Part shown: positions 1-9,039 of the stretch, in pieces
Position numbering within the stretch: the first letter of the stretch is position 1
Layout of the letters: each line of letters begins with the position of its first letter
Source: an uncultured Sphingomonadales bacterium
GTDB taxonomy: Bacteria; Pseudomonadota; Alphaproteobacteria; Sphingomonadales; Sphingomonadaceae
DNA length: 63,413 nucleotides
Direction: 5' to 3'
Assembly (NCBI GenBank): GCA_903868245.1
Contig: CAIPUN010000154.1
Coordinates: 1 to 63,413, forward strand
The notes under the pieces: generated by a model
Told to the model about the DNA's origin: nothing
The model's database searches: none
Seen by the model: the letters and a program-made list of their open reading frames with translations, nothing else
Program-made: the position numbers and the translations under genes

Positions 1-2102
1 CCACTTTCGGGGTGAACGCCGACGGTGCGTGGCAACGATAGCAACTTCACCGCCCATTCAAGGCCGATATCCTCTGCAGGAATATCCTTGGGGATAGAGG
101 CACGTTTGACGTTGGAGCCTTCACCCATTTCGAAATAAGGACCAAAACGTCCCGTCTTTCTGCTGACTTCTAATTGTGTTTCGGGGTGCTGGCCAAGTAC
201 TTCTGGGCCGGTATCTTCCCCACTCTCCCCGCCGGGCTGCGCAAATTTTCGAGTATATTTGCAATCGGGATAATTTGAGCAGGCGACAAAGGCGCCGAAC
301 TTTCCGCCACGCAGTGCCAACCTACCTTCACCACATTTTGGGCAAATGCGGGGATCGGTGCCATCTTCGCGCTCTGGAAAGAGATAAGGCGACAGGAAGA
401 TATCAAGTTCTGCGGTCACCTCAGACGGCTTCTGCTCCATAACCTCAACGGTCTTTGGTTTGAAATCGCGCCAGAATGCCTCCAAAAAGGACTGCCAATC
501 GGCGCGGCCACCGCTGATTTCATCCAACTGATCTTCCAGACCAGCGGTATAATCATACGCGACATAGCGTTCAAAAAAGCGTTCAAGAAATGCTGTAAGA
601 AGTCGTCCGGATTCCTCTGCAAAAAAACGATTTTTCTCGACGCGAACATAAGCGCGATCTTTCAGAACTTGAATGGTCGATGCATATGTCGACGGACGAC
701 CGATACCCAATTCTTCCAGACGCTTGACCAAGGTCGCTTCCGAAAAACGCGGTGGTGGTTGTGTAAAATGCTGGGTCTTTTCGGCTGCGTGCTTGGCCGG
801 CGTGTCGCCAATGGCCAAAACTGGCAAAATGGCGCCATCTTCGCCCTCGTTATCATCTAATCCTTCTTCATATACCGCAAGAAATCCGGGGAATTTCATA
901 ACTTGACCGGTCGCGCGCAATCCGGTTTGTCCGGTGCCGTCGAGCAGATCGACAGTTGTGCGCTCCATGCGCGCCGAAGCCATCTGGCTGGCCATAGCGC
1001 GTTTGAAAATCAGGTCATACAAGCGGCCATGGTCACCTGATCCGGCCTTATCCTTACTAAAATCGGTTGGGCGGATCGCCTCATGCGCTTCCTGCGCATT
1101 TTTTGCTTTGCTTTGATATACGCGGGGTTTTTCGGGCAAATAGCCACTGTCAAACCGATCCGAGATGGATTTACGCGCAGCGGAAATGGCGCTGTGATCC
1201 ATTTGCACGCCATCTGTTCGCATATAAGTTATCGCGCCATCCTCATACAGGCCCTGCGCAATGCGCATAGTGTGGCTGGCGGAAAAGCCCAACTTACGTG
1301 CAGCTTCTTGTTGCAACGTCGATGTCGTAAATGGTGGTTGCGGGTTGCGGGTCACTGGCTTGGTCTCGACGGTTTCGACGGTGAATTTGCCTGTCTCAAC
1401 CGCAAGGCGGGCTTGCTCAGCTTCGGCCTCGGTTTTTAGGTCCATCTTGTCGAGTTTCTTGCCAAGATATTGGATCAAACGGGCATCAAATTTTTGCCCC
1501 TTATGTTCCATTCCGGCCTTCACAGACCAATATTCCTGCGCACGAAACGCCTCGATCTCGCGTTCACGTTCGACAATGAGGCGTAACGCAACGGATTGAA
1601 CACGACCAGCAGACTTTGCGCCAGGCAATTTTCGCCACAGCACGGGCGACAGCGTAAATCCTACCAGATAGTCCAACGCACGACGCGCGCGATATGCGTC
1701 AATCAGATCGATATCTAAAGCGCGCGGATGCTGCATGGCATCTGTTACAGCCTGTTTAGTAATCGCGTTGAATGTCACGCGGCCTACTTTGGCCGGCAGA
1801 GCTTTTTTCTTCGCAAGCACTTCTTGCACATGCCAGCTAATCGCTTCACCTTCGCGATCAGGGTCGGTCGCAAGTATCAGGCCATCGGCTTTTTTTGCTT
1901 CGTCGGTGATAGCCTTTAGCTGCTTCGCTTTATCGGCATAATTATCCCACAGCATTTCAAAGCCATTGTCTGGATTAACCGAACCGTCCTTAGGAGGTAA
2001 ATCGCGGATGTGGCCATATGATGCCAGCACCTTGAAACCAGGACCCAAATATTTCTCGATTGTCTTAGCTTTTGCAGGTGATTCAACGATAACTAATTGC
2101 AT
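1..2102 (-). CDS. topA: DNA topoisomerase I (3' end outside window)
   Basis: Type IA topoisomerase that relaxes negatively supercoiled DNA through a 5'-phosphotyrosine intermediate. The N-terminus (MQLVIVESPAKAK) opens the Toprim domain, and an acidic DPDREGEA motif follows. The active-site tyrosine lies in GAITYMRTDG at residue 293 (bases 1224-1226). A C-terminal C4 zinc finger (CPKCG, then CSNYPDC) lies at about 252-332, so the DNA-binding tail is at least partly present. About 700 codons are visible; the remainder runs off base 1. The ATG at 2100-2102 is followed directly by the conserved first strand. It is in the same direction as dprA, 91 bases upstream, a pairing common in alphaproteobacteria. 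No frameshift is seen. Identification is certain; only the C-terminal length is unknown. Confidence 0.97.
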   Translation of the reverse strand, partial: MQLVIVESPAKAKTIEKYLGPGFKVLASYGHIRDLPPKDGSVNPDNGFEMLWDNYADKAKQLKAITDEAKKADGLILATDPDREGEAISWHVQEVLAKKKALPAKVGRVTFNAITKQAVTDAMQHPRALDIDLIDAYRARRALDYLVGFTLSPVLWRKLPGAKSAGRVQSVALRLIVEREREIEAFRAQEYWSVKAGMEHKGQKFDARLIQYLGKKLDKMDLKTEAEAEQARLAVETGKFTVETVETKPVTRNPQPPFTTSTLQQEAARKLGFSASHTMRIAQGLYEDGAITYMRTDGVQMDHSAISAARKSISDRFDSGYLPEKPRVYQSKAKNAQEAHEAIRPTDFSKDKAGSGDHGRLYDLIFKRAMASQMASARMERTTVDLLDGTGQTGLRATGQVMKFPGFLAVYEEGLDDNEGEDGAILPVLAIGDTPAKHAAEKTQHFTQPPPRFSEATLVKRLEELGIGRPSTYASTIQVLKDRAYVRVEKNRFFAEESGRLLTAFLERFFERYVAYDYTAGLEDQLDEISGGRADWQSFLEAFWRDFKPKTVEVMEQKPSEVTAELDIFLSPYLFPEREDGTDPRICPKCGEGRLALRGGKFGAFVACSNYPDCKYTRKFAQPGGESGEDTGPEVLGQHPETQLEVSRKTGRFGPYFEMGEGSNVKRASIPKDIPAEDIGLEWAVKLLSLPRTVGVHPES

Positions 2103-2193
2103 GATATTTTGTGCTTTTCTAAAATCTCTCGCGTACGCGTATAGGCTGACGGGGTAAGACCATGCTCGTCAAGACGGAAAATGAAGGTGTGAT

Positions 2194-3288
2194 TTATGCC
2201 GCCAAGCGGACCTTTCCGCCCGCACCGCGTTCCAATTTTCCGGCCAGCTCGAATTCAAGTAGGACCATCTGGACCGTTGCCGCACTGCTACCTGATTGGC
2301 GAACTAATTCATCGATAGAGACATAGGTCATACCCATAAGGTCAATTACCGCGCTCCGTTCTGCATTGCTTCCTTCATCGCTTGTGATGTTAGTAGATGG
2401 TTCGAATTTAGCCGCAGGCGCAAGCATGCGATTGTCCAAGGGAGAAATAAGCTCAACGATTTCCGCCGCGTTCTGCACCAAAGTTGCGCCTTCACGAATA
2501 AGCTGGTTGCAACCCCGTGACCGTGGATCGAGCGGAGACCCGGGAATAGCCATAACCTCACGCCCCGCCTCTGCCGCAAGCCGCGCAGTAATGAGCGATC
2601 CCGACTTTGGCGCAGCTTCAATAACCAAAGTACCTGCCGAAGCGCCAGCGATGATGCGGTTACGATACGGGAAATGCCTTGCGCGCGGTTCAGTGCCCGG
2701 CGGTTGTTCCGCAATTAAAAGTCCGCGCTCGGCAATGGCCTCCTGAAGTGCACGATTTTCGGGCGGATAAACTACGTCGATACCACCAGCGATAACCGCG
2801 ATAGTTCCGTTTTCGATGGAGCCCGCATGCGCGACCGAGTCAATGCCGCGGGCCAGACCCGACACAACAGGCAACCCCATTTGGCCGAGTTCAAACGCCA
2901 ACTGCCGCGCAAATTGACAGGCACCTGCCGATGCATTGCGCGCGCCGACGATTGCCACAGTAGGTTGCGCCAGTAATGCAAGATTGCCCTTTACGCAGAT
3001 TACGGGTGGGGCATTGTCCATATGCGACAGCAAATAAGGATAGTCCGCATCGCCGATGAAAACATGGCGCGCACCAAAGGCTTGAGCAAACTTAAACTCT
3101 CGCGCAATATCTGCCTCATTGGCCAGCAACACCTGCTTTCCACCGCCACGACGTATGAGATCAGGTAAAGCCTCAAGCACGGCCCGCGCGCTGCCAAAAC
3201 GCGCCATGAGTTGCCGATAACTTACGGGACCTATGTTGGGAGAGCGGATCAGGCGGAGTTTATCCATTTGCTTTTGGCTGCCTCCCAT
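2194..3288 (-). CDS. dprA: DNA-processing protein DprA
   Basis: DprA/Smf binds incoming single-stranded DNA and loads RecA during transformation. The protein (364 aa from the ATG at 3288) has an N-terminal helical region and then the Rossmann-like DprA domain, with GARNASAG, SGLARGIDSVAH, AGGIDVVYP, FPYRNRIIAG and SGSLITA motifs. A C-terminal winged-helix segment (about 300-364) carries the VSIDELVRQSG helix. The start is uncertain: TTG 3294, ATG 3288 and ATG 3267 are all possible and none has a clean ribosome site. It follows plsY after a few bases, so the two are probably co-transcribed. comEC at 40.6-42.7 kb is the other competence-type gene in the window. Function is inferred from family; natural competence of this organism is not shown. 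Confidence 0.95.
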   Translation of the reverse strand: MGGSQKQMDKLRLIRSPNIGPVSYRQLMARFGSARAVLEALPDLIRRGGGKQVLLANEADIAREFKFAQAFGARHVFIGDADYPYLLSHMDNAPPVICVKGNLALLAQPTVAIVGARNASAGACQFARQLAFELGQMGLPVVSGLARGIDSVAHAGSIENGTIAVIAGGIDVVYPPENRALQEAIAERGLLIAEQPPGTEPRARHFPYRNRIIAGASAGTLVIEAAPKSGSLITARLAAEAGREVMAIPGSPLDPRSRGCNQLIREGATLVQNAAEIVELISPLDNRMLAPAAKFEPSTNITSDEGSNAERSAVIDLMGMTYVSIDELVRQSGSSAATVQMVLLEFELAGKLERGAGGKVRLAA

Positions 3289-3296
3289 CACCAATA

Positions 3297-3899
3297 TCAG
3301 CTTTTGCTTTTACCAATTCGCGGTTCAGTGCCGTCCATGAGATTTTCGATATTGGCTCTATGTTTCCAAAAGACGAGCAATGTGCATGCCGTGAGCAATG
3401 CGACCAGTTCATAATATCCGAAAATGGCGGCAGCTAAGGGCGCACATAGGGCGGCGACCAAGCCAGCCAGGGAAGATATTCGTGATATCAGCAATACCCC
3501 TATCCAAGTGGCCGCGTAAACCAAGCCGCCCTGCCAAAATAGGCCAAACATGATACCCGCATAGGTTGCCACACCCTTGCCGCCCTTGAATTTAAGCCAA
3601 ACTGGAAAAAGATGGCCGAAAAATGCTCCAGCTGCCGCAAAAATTTCCCCGCCGGGAAGGTAAAGTGCCGCAAGCCAGGCGGCAAAAAAACCTTTAAGCA
3701 GATCAAGAAGCAAGGTAAGCGCAGCGAGCCCTTTACGCCCTGTGCGTAACACATTTGTCGCGCCAATATTGCCTGACCCAATGGACCTAATGTCGCCGCC
3801 GCCAGCGAAACGCGTGAGCAACAAGCCGAAGGGGACGGAGCCAAGCGCATAACCAAGCAACAGCCCCGCAGCCATATTGAACCAAAGATCACTCACCAC
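3297..3899 (-). CDS. plsY: Glycerol-3-phosphate acyltransferase PlsY
   Basis: Inner-membrane enzyme that transfers the acyl group of acyl-phosphate to glycerol-3-phosphate, the first step of phospholipid synthesis. Its 200 residues form several hydrophobic helices. PlsY signatures are visible: GSVPFGLLL near the start, SGNIGATNVLR (phosphate binding), then GHLFPVWLKFKGGKGVAT with the conserved HxFPVxxxFKGGKG block. The start is GTG at 3897-3899 (or the adjacent GTG at 3894-3896), preceded by a strong purine run (six G) about eight bases upstream. The length is normal for the family. It is the first gene of a plsY-dprA-topA string reading left. Confidence 0.96.
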   Translation of the reverse strand: MVSDLWFNMAAGLLLGYALGSVPFGLLLTRFAGGGDIRSIGSGNIGATNVLRTGRKGLAALTLLLDLLKGFFAAWLAALYLPGGEIFAAAGAFFGHLFPVWLKFKGGKGVATYAGIMFGLFWQGGLVYAATWIGVLLISRISSLAGLVAALCAPLAAAIFGYYELVALLTACTLLVFWKHRANIENLMDGTEPRIGKSKS

Positions 3900-4152
3900 A
3901 CGAATCCCCCCTAAATATCTGTATTATGTAGCTGTTTTGTTCCGCATGCTCAAGCTAGTCTGGTTATTAGTTCATCCGCCGACTTTATTTTCTTTCGGCG
4001 CAGCGCATATTAAATCACTCTAAGCGAAAATATCGCAATAGCGGAACCGGATTGACGCTTATTGCAAGTCGTTCGCGCTGGATTTTTGCCTTTCCCGCGA
4101 TTATTGGGCGTCATCATATCGCATTGACGGTACCAACTCGGGGTTAATATCC
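3900..4152. other. Intergenic region between plsY and hemA
   Basis: 253 bases between divergent genes. It must contain both promoters. A TTGACG at 4124-4129 with TAATAT at 4145-4150 (15-base spacer) is the only promoter-like pair I see for hemA, and it would start transcription almost at the GTG. No other conserved structure is visible. Confidence 0.3.
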
Positions 4153-5373
4153 GTGAATTATAACGCTGTTTTTGATAAGGCAATTGACCGGCTTCATGCT
4201 GAGGGCCGCTATCGCGTATTCATCGATATCCTTCGGAACAAGGGTAATTACCCCAACGCACGCTGCTTTGCTGGACATAATGGTCCAAAAGACATCACAG
4301 TATGGTGCTCTAACGATTATTTGTGCATGGGCCAGCATCCAGACGTTATCAGCGCGATGGAAAATGCTTTGCATGATGTGGGCGCCGGATCTGGTGGAAC
4401 ACGCAACATTGGCGGTAACACCCATTATCATGTCGAGCTTGAGCAGGAACTTGCGGACTTGCATGGCAAAGATGGTGCACTGCTGTTTACGTCGGGCTAT
4501 GTTTCGAACGACGCGACTTTGTCGACGCTCGCAAAGGTCTTACCGGGCTGCATCATTTATTCGGATGAATTGAACCACGCGTCCATGATAGCAGGCATTC
4601 GCAACGCAGGATGCGAAAAGCGCGTTTGGCGGCACAACGACCTTGCGCATCTTGAAGAGTTGCTGGCCGCCGATGATGCAGAAGCGCCAAAGCTGATTGC
4701 ATTTGAAAGCGTCTATTCAATGGACGGAGACGTCGCACCTATTGGCGCGGTCTGCGATCTAGCAGAGAAGTATAACGCGCTTACCTATTGCGATGAAGTT
4801 CACGCCGTGGGCATGTATGGCGCGCGTGGCGGTGGTATTTCAGAGCGCGACGCGGTGGCGGATCGTGTAACCATTATCGAAGGCACGCTTGGCAAGGCAT
4901 TCGGCGTTATGGGTGGCTATATCGCAGCGGACCAAAATATCATTGATGTGATACGTTCTTATGCACCGGGCTTCATCTTCACGACATCCTTGTCGCCCGT
5001 TTTGGTTGCAGGCGTATTGGCAGCTGTCCGCCATTTGAAGGCGTCCAATGTTGAGCGTGATGCGCAGCAAGCGAATGCGGCGATGTTGAAAAAGCTGTTT
5101 GCTGAAGCAGGTCTTCCTGTGATGTTAAGCAACACGCACATTGTGCCGTTGATGGTGGGCGATCCCGTCAAGGCCAAAAAGGTCAGCGATATATTGCTCG
5201 CCGAATATGGCGTATATGTACAGCCGATCAATTATCCGACAGTTCCACGTGGCACGGAACGGCTGCGTTTTACCCCCGGCCCGCAACATGATGAGGGCAT
5301 GATGCTTAATTTAACGGCGGCGTTAGTAGAAATCTGGGGCCGTATGGAAATGCCCGTCGCTCAGGCGGCCTGA
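4153..5373 (+). CDS. hemA: 5-aminolevulinate synthase
   Basis: PLP enzyme that condenses glycine with succinyl-CoA to 5-aminolevulinate, the Shemin (C4) entry to haem that is typical of alphaproteobacteria. It has 406 residues. Conserved features include [28 protein letters not shown], the PLP-aspartate motif [12 protein letters not shown] and the Schiff-base lysine K248 in EGTLGKAFG. The start is a GTG; the following [20 protein letters not shown] is the expected family N-terminus. The only ribosome-site candidate is a short G run at 4140-4143. The 3' end overlaps the convergent dehydratase by 13 bases, so no terminator lies between them. Confidence 0.98.
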   Translation: MNYNAVFDKAIDRLHAEGRYRVFIDILRNKGNYPNARCFAGHNGPKDITVWCSNDYLCMGQHPDVISAMENALHDVGAGSGGTRNIGGNTHYHVELEQELADLHGKDGALLFTSGYVSNDATLSTLAKVLPGCIIYSDELNHASMIAGIRNAGCEKRVWRHNDLAHLEELLAADDAEAPKLIAFESVYSMDGDVAPIGAVCDLAEKYNALTYCDEVHAVGMYGARGGGISERDAVADRVTIIEGTLGKAFGVMGGYIAADQNIIDVIRSYAPGFIFTTSLSPVLVAGVLAAVRHLKASNVERDAQQANAAMLKKLFAEAGLPVMLSNTHIVPLMVGDPVKAKKVSDILLAEYGVYVQPINYPTVPRGTERLRFTPGPQHDEGMMLNLTAALVEIWGRMEMPVAQAA

Positions 5374-6347
5374 GCAAGCAACTTCACGAACAGTTCCCGA
5401 TCCACGTTTCCACCAGACAAGGTTACTGCGGTAACAGCTTTTGGCTGAATTTTACCGGCAAGCACCGCAGCCAGTGCAACCGCGCCACCTGGTTCTACCA
5501 CGAGGTGCAACTTTTCAAACACCACGCGCATCGCGGTCGCCACTTCGTCTGTAGTGACAGAAGTACCCTGACATACGCGATGGCGCAAAATTTCAAAATT
5601 AACTGGATAAGTTTGCGGCGTCTGTAATGCATCGCAATAGGTTGGGTGCGTCAGGTTTTTGACAGGTAAAATTTCACCCGCAGCAAGCGAACGAATGATA
5701 TCATCCCAACCCTCTGGTTCAACAATGGCGATTTCTGCATCCGGACATGCCAGCGCAAGACCGGATGCCAAACCACCCCCGCCGCAGCACGAAACAATCA
5801 TATCTGGCCCCGACAGGCCTAAATTATGCAGTTGTTCAGTAATTTCTATTCCAGCGGTCCCCTGCCCTTCAATAACCCATGGATCGCCAAAGGCGTGTAC
5901 TAATGTCGCGCCACTTTGGGCAATCAACCCAGCGGCGACTTCTTCACGTGACTCCGTGGCGCGGTCGTAAAGAACCACATTTGCGCCAAGAGCCTTCGTC
6001 GCCTCTAGTTTCATCCGCGGTGCATTGGATGGCATCACAATAGTTGCAGATATTCCAAGCCTCTTGGCGGCCCAAGCAACGCCCTGAGCATGGTTTCCGC
6101 TAGAAACGCCGACAACACCGCGCGCGCGTTCGGCTTCATCAAGGTCCGAAAGCCGATGCCACGCACCGCGTATCTTGAAAGCGCCTATAGGCTGAAGCAT
6201 TTCAGCCTTGCACCAGATAGTTACACCGTCCACCTCGAGTGGTAGCAATGGTGTTTTAGGAAGAATATCGGTAATTTTGGCCATCGCCCGCAGCACGCCC
6301 TCATGCGTTGGCATTTTGTGGGCCGCAGCCAATTCTTGTTCTGTCAT
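5361..6347 (-). CDS. PLP-dependent threonine/serine dehydratase
   Basis: Fold-type II PLP enzyme of the threonine ammonia-lyase/serine dehydratase family, 328 aa. The PLP lysine is K58 in GAFKIRGA. The substrate loop SSGNHAQG (82-89) and the phosphate-binding glycine loop [10 protein letters not shown] are present. It ends soon after the catalytic domain with no C-terminal ACT regulatory domain, so it resembles the short catabolic form (TdcB-like) rather than the allosteric biosynthetic IlvA. A serine/threo-hydroxyaspartate specificity cannot be excluded from sequence. It is convergent and overlapping with hemA. Its 5' end lies only 54 bases from the divergent carboxyspermidine dehydrogenase start, so the two promoters share that space. 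Confidence 0.88.
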   Translation of the reverse strand: MTEQELAAAHKMPTHEGVLRAMAKITDILPKTPLLPLEVDGVTIWCKAEMLQPIGAFKIRGAWHRLSDLDEAERARGVVGVSSGNHAQGVAWAAKRLGISATIVMPSNAPRMKLEATKALGANVVLYDRATESREEVAAGLIAQSGATLVHAFGDPWVIEGQGTAGIEITEQLHNLGLSGPDMIVSCCGGGGLASGLALACPDAEIAIVEPEGWDDIIRSLAAGEILPVKNLTHPTYCDALQTPQTYPVNFEILRHRVCQGTSVTTDEVATAMRVVFEKLHLVVEPGGAVALAAVLAGKIQPKAVTAVTLSGGNVDRELFVKLLAQAA

Positions 6348-6401
6348 AAAAGGCCCCTATATGCGTGCGCTGAACGAATCTCTGATAAGAGGAAACAGAA
6401 G

Positions 6402-7610
6402 ATGAGCAAGATATTGGTTATTGGCGCTGGCGGCGTCGGTTCGGTTGCAGTCCATAAGATGGCCATGAACCCAGATATCTTTAGCCATATCAGCCTCGCG
6501 AGCCGCACCAAGTCCAAATGCGACGCGATTGCCGTATCGGTCAAGGAGCGCACTGGCGTCGATATCGACACTTATGGCCTTGATGCCGACGATGTGCCTG
6601 CGACCACTGCTTTGCTGAACCAGATTAAGCCAAGCCTCGTCGTAAACCTTGCTTTGCCATATCAAGATCTCAACATCATGGACGCGTGTCTGGCCGCTGG
6701 TGTGCATTATATGGACACCGCAAATTATGAGCCACTGGATGTGGCGAAGTTCGAATATCATTGGCAGTGGGCTTATCAGGATCGCTACAAGGACGCGGGT
6801 CTTACAGCGTTACTCGGTTCAGGTTTTGACCCCGGCGTTACTAGCGTGTTTACGACATACCTGAAGAAGCATTATTTCGATCGCATCGACACGCTCGACA
6901 TTCTCGATTGCAATGGCGGTGATCATGGTCAGGCTTTTGCCACTAACTTTAACCCCGAAATCAATATTCGCGAAGTCACCGCGGTAGCGCGGCATTGGGA
7001 AAATGGTGCCTGGGTAGAAACCCCACCCATGTCTGTGAAGCAAAACTTCGACTTTGAAGCCGTTGGCCCCAAGAACATGTATCTGATGTATCATGAGGAA
7101 ATCGAAAGCCTCAAAACCCATCTGCCCGAAATCAGACGTATCCGTTTCTGGATGACCTTTGGCGATGCGTATATCACGCATCTGAACGTGCTTCAGGCAG
7201 TCGGTATGACGCGGATTGATCCGGTTAACTATGAAGGCAAGGAAATCATTCCGCTTCAGTTCTTAAAGGCTGTATTGCCTGAGCCCGCGTCACTTGGCCC
7301 AACGACCAAGGGCAAGACCAACATTGGCTGCATCGCCACGGGCCTTGGCAAGGATGGCAAAGAAAAAACGCTCTACATCTATAATATCTGCGATCATGAG
7401 GACGCTTTTGCCGAAACTGGTAACCAAGCCGTCAGCTACACAACCGGTGTTCCTGCTATGATTGGCGCGGCGATGCTGCTCACGGGCAAATGGTCCGGTG
7501 CCGGCGTTTGGAACATTGAACAGTTCGATCCCGATCCCTTCATGTACATGCTCAACGCGCATGGTCTCCCATGGCAGATCAAAGAACTGGACGGGCCTTT
7601 GGCGTTCTAA
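6402..7610 (+). CDS. Carboxy(nor)spermidine dehydrogenase (saccharopine dehydrogenase-like)
   Basis: 402-residue NAD(P)-dependent reductase of the saccharopine dehydrogenase family. The N-terminal Rossmann glycine motif is IGAGGVGSVAVHKMA (7-21). In the CASDH subfamily the enzyme condenses L-aspartate semialdehyde with putrescine (or diaminopropane) and reduces the imine to carboxyspermidine (carboxynorspermidine). A generic saccharopine dehydrogenase is possible from the fold alone, but nspC immediately downstream makes the polyamine role very likely. The ATG at 6402 is preceded by GAGGAAA at 6389-6395 and begins the Rossmann strand at once, so in-frame upstream codons are not needed. A hairpin with a T-run follows the stop (7641-7670). 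Confidence 0.9.
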   Translation: MSKILVIGAGGVGSVAVHKMAMNPDIFSHISLASRTKSKCDAIAVSVKERTGVDIDTYGLDADDVPATTALLNQIKPSLVVNLALPYQDLNIMDACLAAGVHYMDTANYEPLDVAKFEYHWQWAYQDRYKDAGLTALLGSGFDPGVTSVFTTYLKKHYFDRIDTLDILDCNGGDHGQAFATNFNPEINIREVTAVARHWENGAWVETPPMSVKQNFDFEAVGPKNMYLMYHEEIESLKTHLPEIRRIRFWMTFGDAYITHLNVLQAVGMTRIDPVNYEGKEIIPLQFLKAVLPEPASLGPTTKGKTNIGCIATGLGKDGKEKTLYIYNICDHEDAFAETGNQAVSYTTGVPAMIGAAMLLTGKWSGAGVWNIEQFDPDPFMYMLNAHGLPWQIKELDGPLAF

Positions 7611-7638
7611 AAAGAGACGGAACAGTAAAATTTATACG

Positions 7639-7726
7639 TCACCCTGAACTTGTTTCAGGGTTCATTTTTTCTCTCCATCCTTCGGTCATTGTGGCACGAT
7701 GGATGCTGAAACAAGTTCAGCATGAC
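7639..7726. repeat. REP-like inverted pair of palindromes
   Basis: Two near-identical palindromic units in opposite orientation. Unit 1 (7641-7661) is ACCCTGAA-cttgt-TTCAGGGT, a perfect 8-bp stem. Unit 2 (7703-7723) is ATGCTGAA-acaag-TTCAGCAT, also a perfect 8-bp stem. They share the core CTGAACTTGTTTCAG, read on opposite strands, and are separated by about 40 bases. This core is familiar to me as an interspersed palindrome of sphingomonad genomes (recalled, not searched). No transposase is adjacent. Confidence 0.75.
7641..7670 (+). terminator. Hairpin plus T-run after carboxyspermidine dehydrogenase
   Basis: A perfect 8-bp stem (7641-7648 with 7654-7661, 5-base loop) is followed by six T at 7665-7670. 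It starts 30 bases after the stop codon. It coincides with the left unit of the REP-like element, so the repeat may double as a Rho-independent terminator or attenuator before nspC. Confidence 0.6.
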
Positions 7727-7757
7727 ATCGGTGGTTTGGCAAAGCGGTGATGATGAT

Positions 7758-8912
7758 ATGGAAACCAAAGCAGGCGATCCTGGGGCATTTGCCCGTTTTG
7801 ACCTTCACCGTGTGCCATCACCTGCCTTTGTGGTGGATGAGGCGGCTTTGCGGCGGAACCTTACCATTTTGGCAGACGTTAAAGAAAGATCCGGTGCCAA
7901 GATTTTATGTGCCATGAAGGCATTCTCCATGTGGAAGGTCGCACCGATCATTGGTGAATATCTGGATGGCGTATGTAGTTCGGGTCTCTGGGAATCGCGA
8001 TTGGCGCGGGATTATTACAAGGGTGAAATTGCCACTTATTGCGCAGGCTATAAAGAGGCCGACATGGCCGAGATCGTCGCCATTTCCGACCATGTCATTT
8101 TCAACAGCCCATCACAGTATCGCCGTTTTGCATCGTTCCTGAATGACAGTGTCGATGTCGGCCTACGGATCAACCCAGAGCATGCCGAGGGCGAAGTAGC
8201 AAAGTATGATCCTTGCTCGCCCGGATCGCGGCTTGGGTTTCCAATTAGTCAGTTAAAAGCAGAGCATCTCGAGGGAGTTTCAGGTCTCCACTTCCATACG
8301 CTGTGTGAACAGGATTTCGAACCGCTTAAACGCACATGGGACACGCTGAAGCCACATATTGCTCCATATTTTGGCCAATTGCGCTGGCTGAATTTCGGCG
8401 GTGGCCACCATATTACACGCGCAGATTATCAGCGGGATGAACTTGTTACGTTCATTCAAGGCGTTCGCTCGGAAACGGGCCTAGACGTCTATCTCGAACC
8501 CGGCGAAGCGATCGCGCTCGATGCCGGGATATTGATTGGCGAATTGCTCGATGTTTTTGAGAACGGCCTTCAGGTCGGTATCACTGATATCAGCGCGACC
8601 TGTCACATGCCTGACGTCATTGAGGCGCCCTATCGCCCTGCCATGCTCGGAGAGCGCCCAGAAGGCTCTCCTGTGCGCCTGGGAGGGCCATCTTGTCTCG
8701 CCGGTGATATCATTGGGGATTATGTCTTGCCCGTGGCAGCAGAGCCAGGAGCGCGTTTCGCATTCTTGGATCAGGCCCATTATTCCATGGTTAAAACCAA
8801 CACCTTTAATGGCGTGCCTTTGCCATCACTCTGGCTATGGAATAGCGATACGGATGCACTTGAATGCGTGCGTTCTTTCGATTGGACCGCGTTTCGTGAC
8901 CGGCTGAGCTAA
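7758..8912 (+). CDS. nspC: Carboxy(nor)spermidine decarboxylase
   Basis: Alanine-racemase-fold (type III) PLP decarboxylase that converts carboxyspermidine or carboxynorspermidine to spermidine or norspermidine. The PLP lysine is K54 in CAMKAFSMW (numbered from ATG 7758). GLHFHTLCEQ, LNFGGGHHI and LEPGEAIALDAG (phosphate/PLP-binding) follow, and GPSCLAGDIIGDY contributes the active-site cysteine. The length is 384 aa, normal for NspC. An in-frame ATG at 7722 exists, but it falls inside the REP-like palindrome and the 12 extra residues are not family-like, so 7758 is preferred. Together with the upstream dehydrogenase and downstream decarboxylase it completes an aspartate-semialdehyde route to spermidine without S-adenosylmethionine. 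Confidence 0.94.
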   Translation: METKAGDPGAFARFDLHRVPSPAFVVDEAALRRNLTILADVKERSGAKILCAMKAFSMWKVAPIIGEYLDGVCSSGLWESRLARDYYKGEIATYCAGYKEADMAEIVAISDHVIFNSPSQYRRFASFLNDSVDVGLRINPEHAEGEVAKYDPCSPGSRLGFPISQLKAEHLEGVSGLHFHTLCEQDFEPLKRTWDTLKPHIAPYFGQLRWLNFGGGHHITRADYQRDELVTFIQGVRSETGLDVYLEPGEAIALDAGILIGELLDVFENGLQVGITDISATCHMPDVIEAPYRPAMLGERPEGSPVRLGGPSCLAGDIIGDYVLPVAAEPGARFAFLDQAHYSMVKTNTFNGVPLPSLWLWNSDTDALECVRSFDWTAFRDRLS

Positions 8913-9039
8913 AAACCAAACGAATCGCTTTACAACACCCCCAGCTTTTCATAAGGCGCTCGTCCGCTGCCCCAGGGGGACTTCCAATAACCGCAAGGCA
9001 GCCTTGTTGTTTAATGTTATCTTTTGGGGGTCCCTTGAA

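Noticed and set aside
3900-4152. Possible FNR or RegA-type operator before hemA
   Set aside because: No TTGAT-N4-ATCAA palindrome or close variant is present.
7722-7757. Earlier ATG for nspC
   Set aside because: It lies within the REP-like palindrome and adds 12 residues not typical of NspC; not fully excluded.
8913-9039. Possible regulatory RNA between nspC and the decarboxylase
   Set aside because: Only loose C-run/G-run pairing is visible, with no stable stem or terminator.
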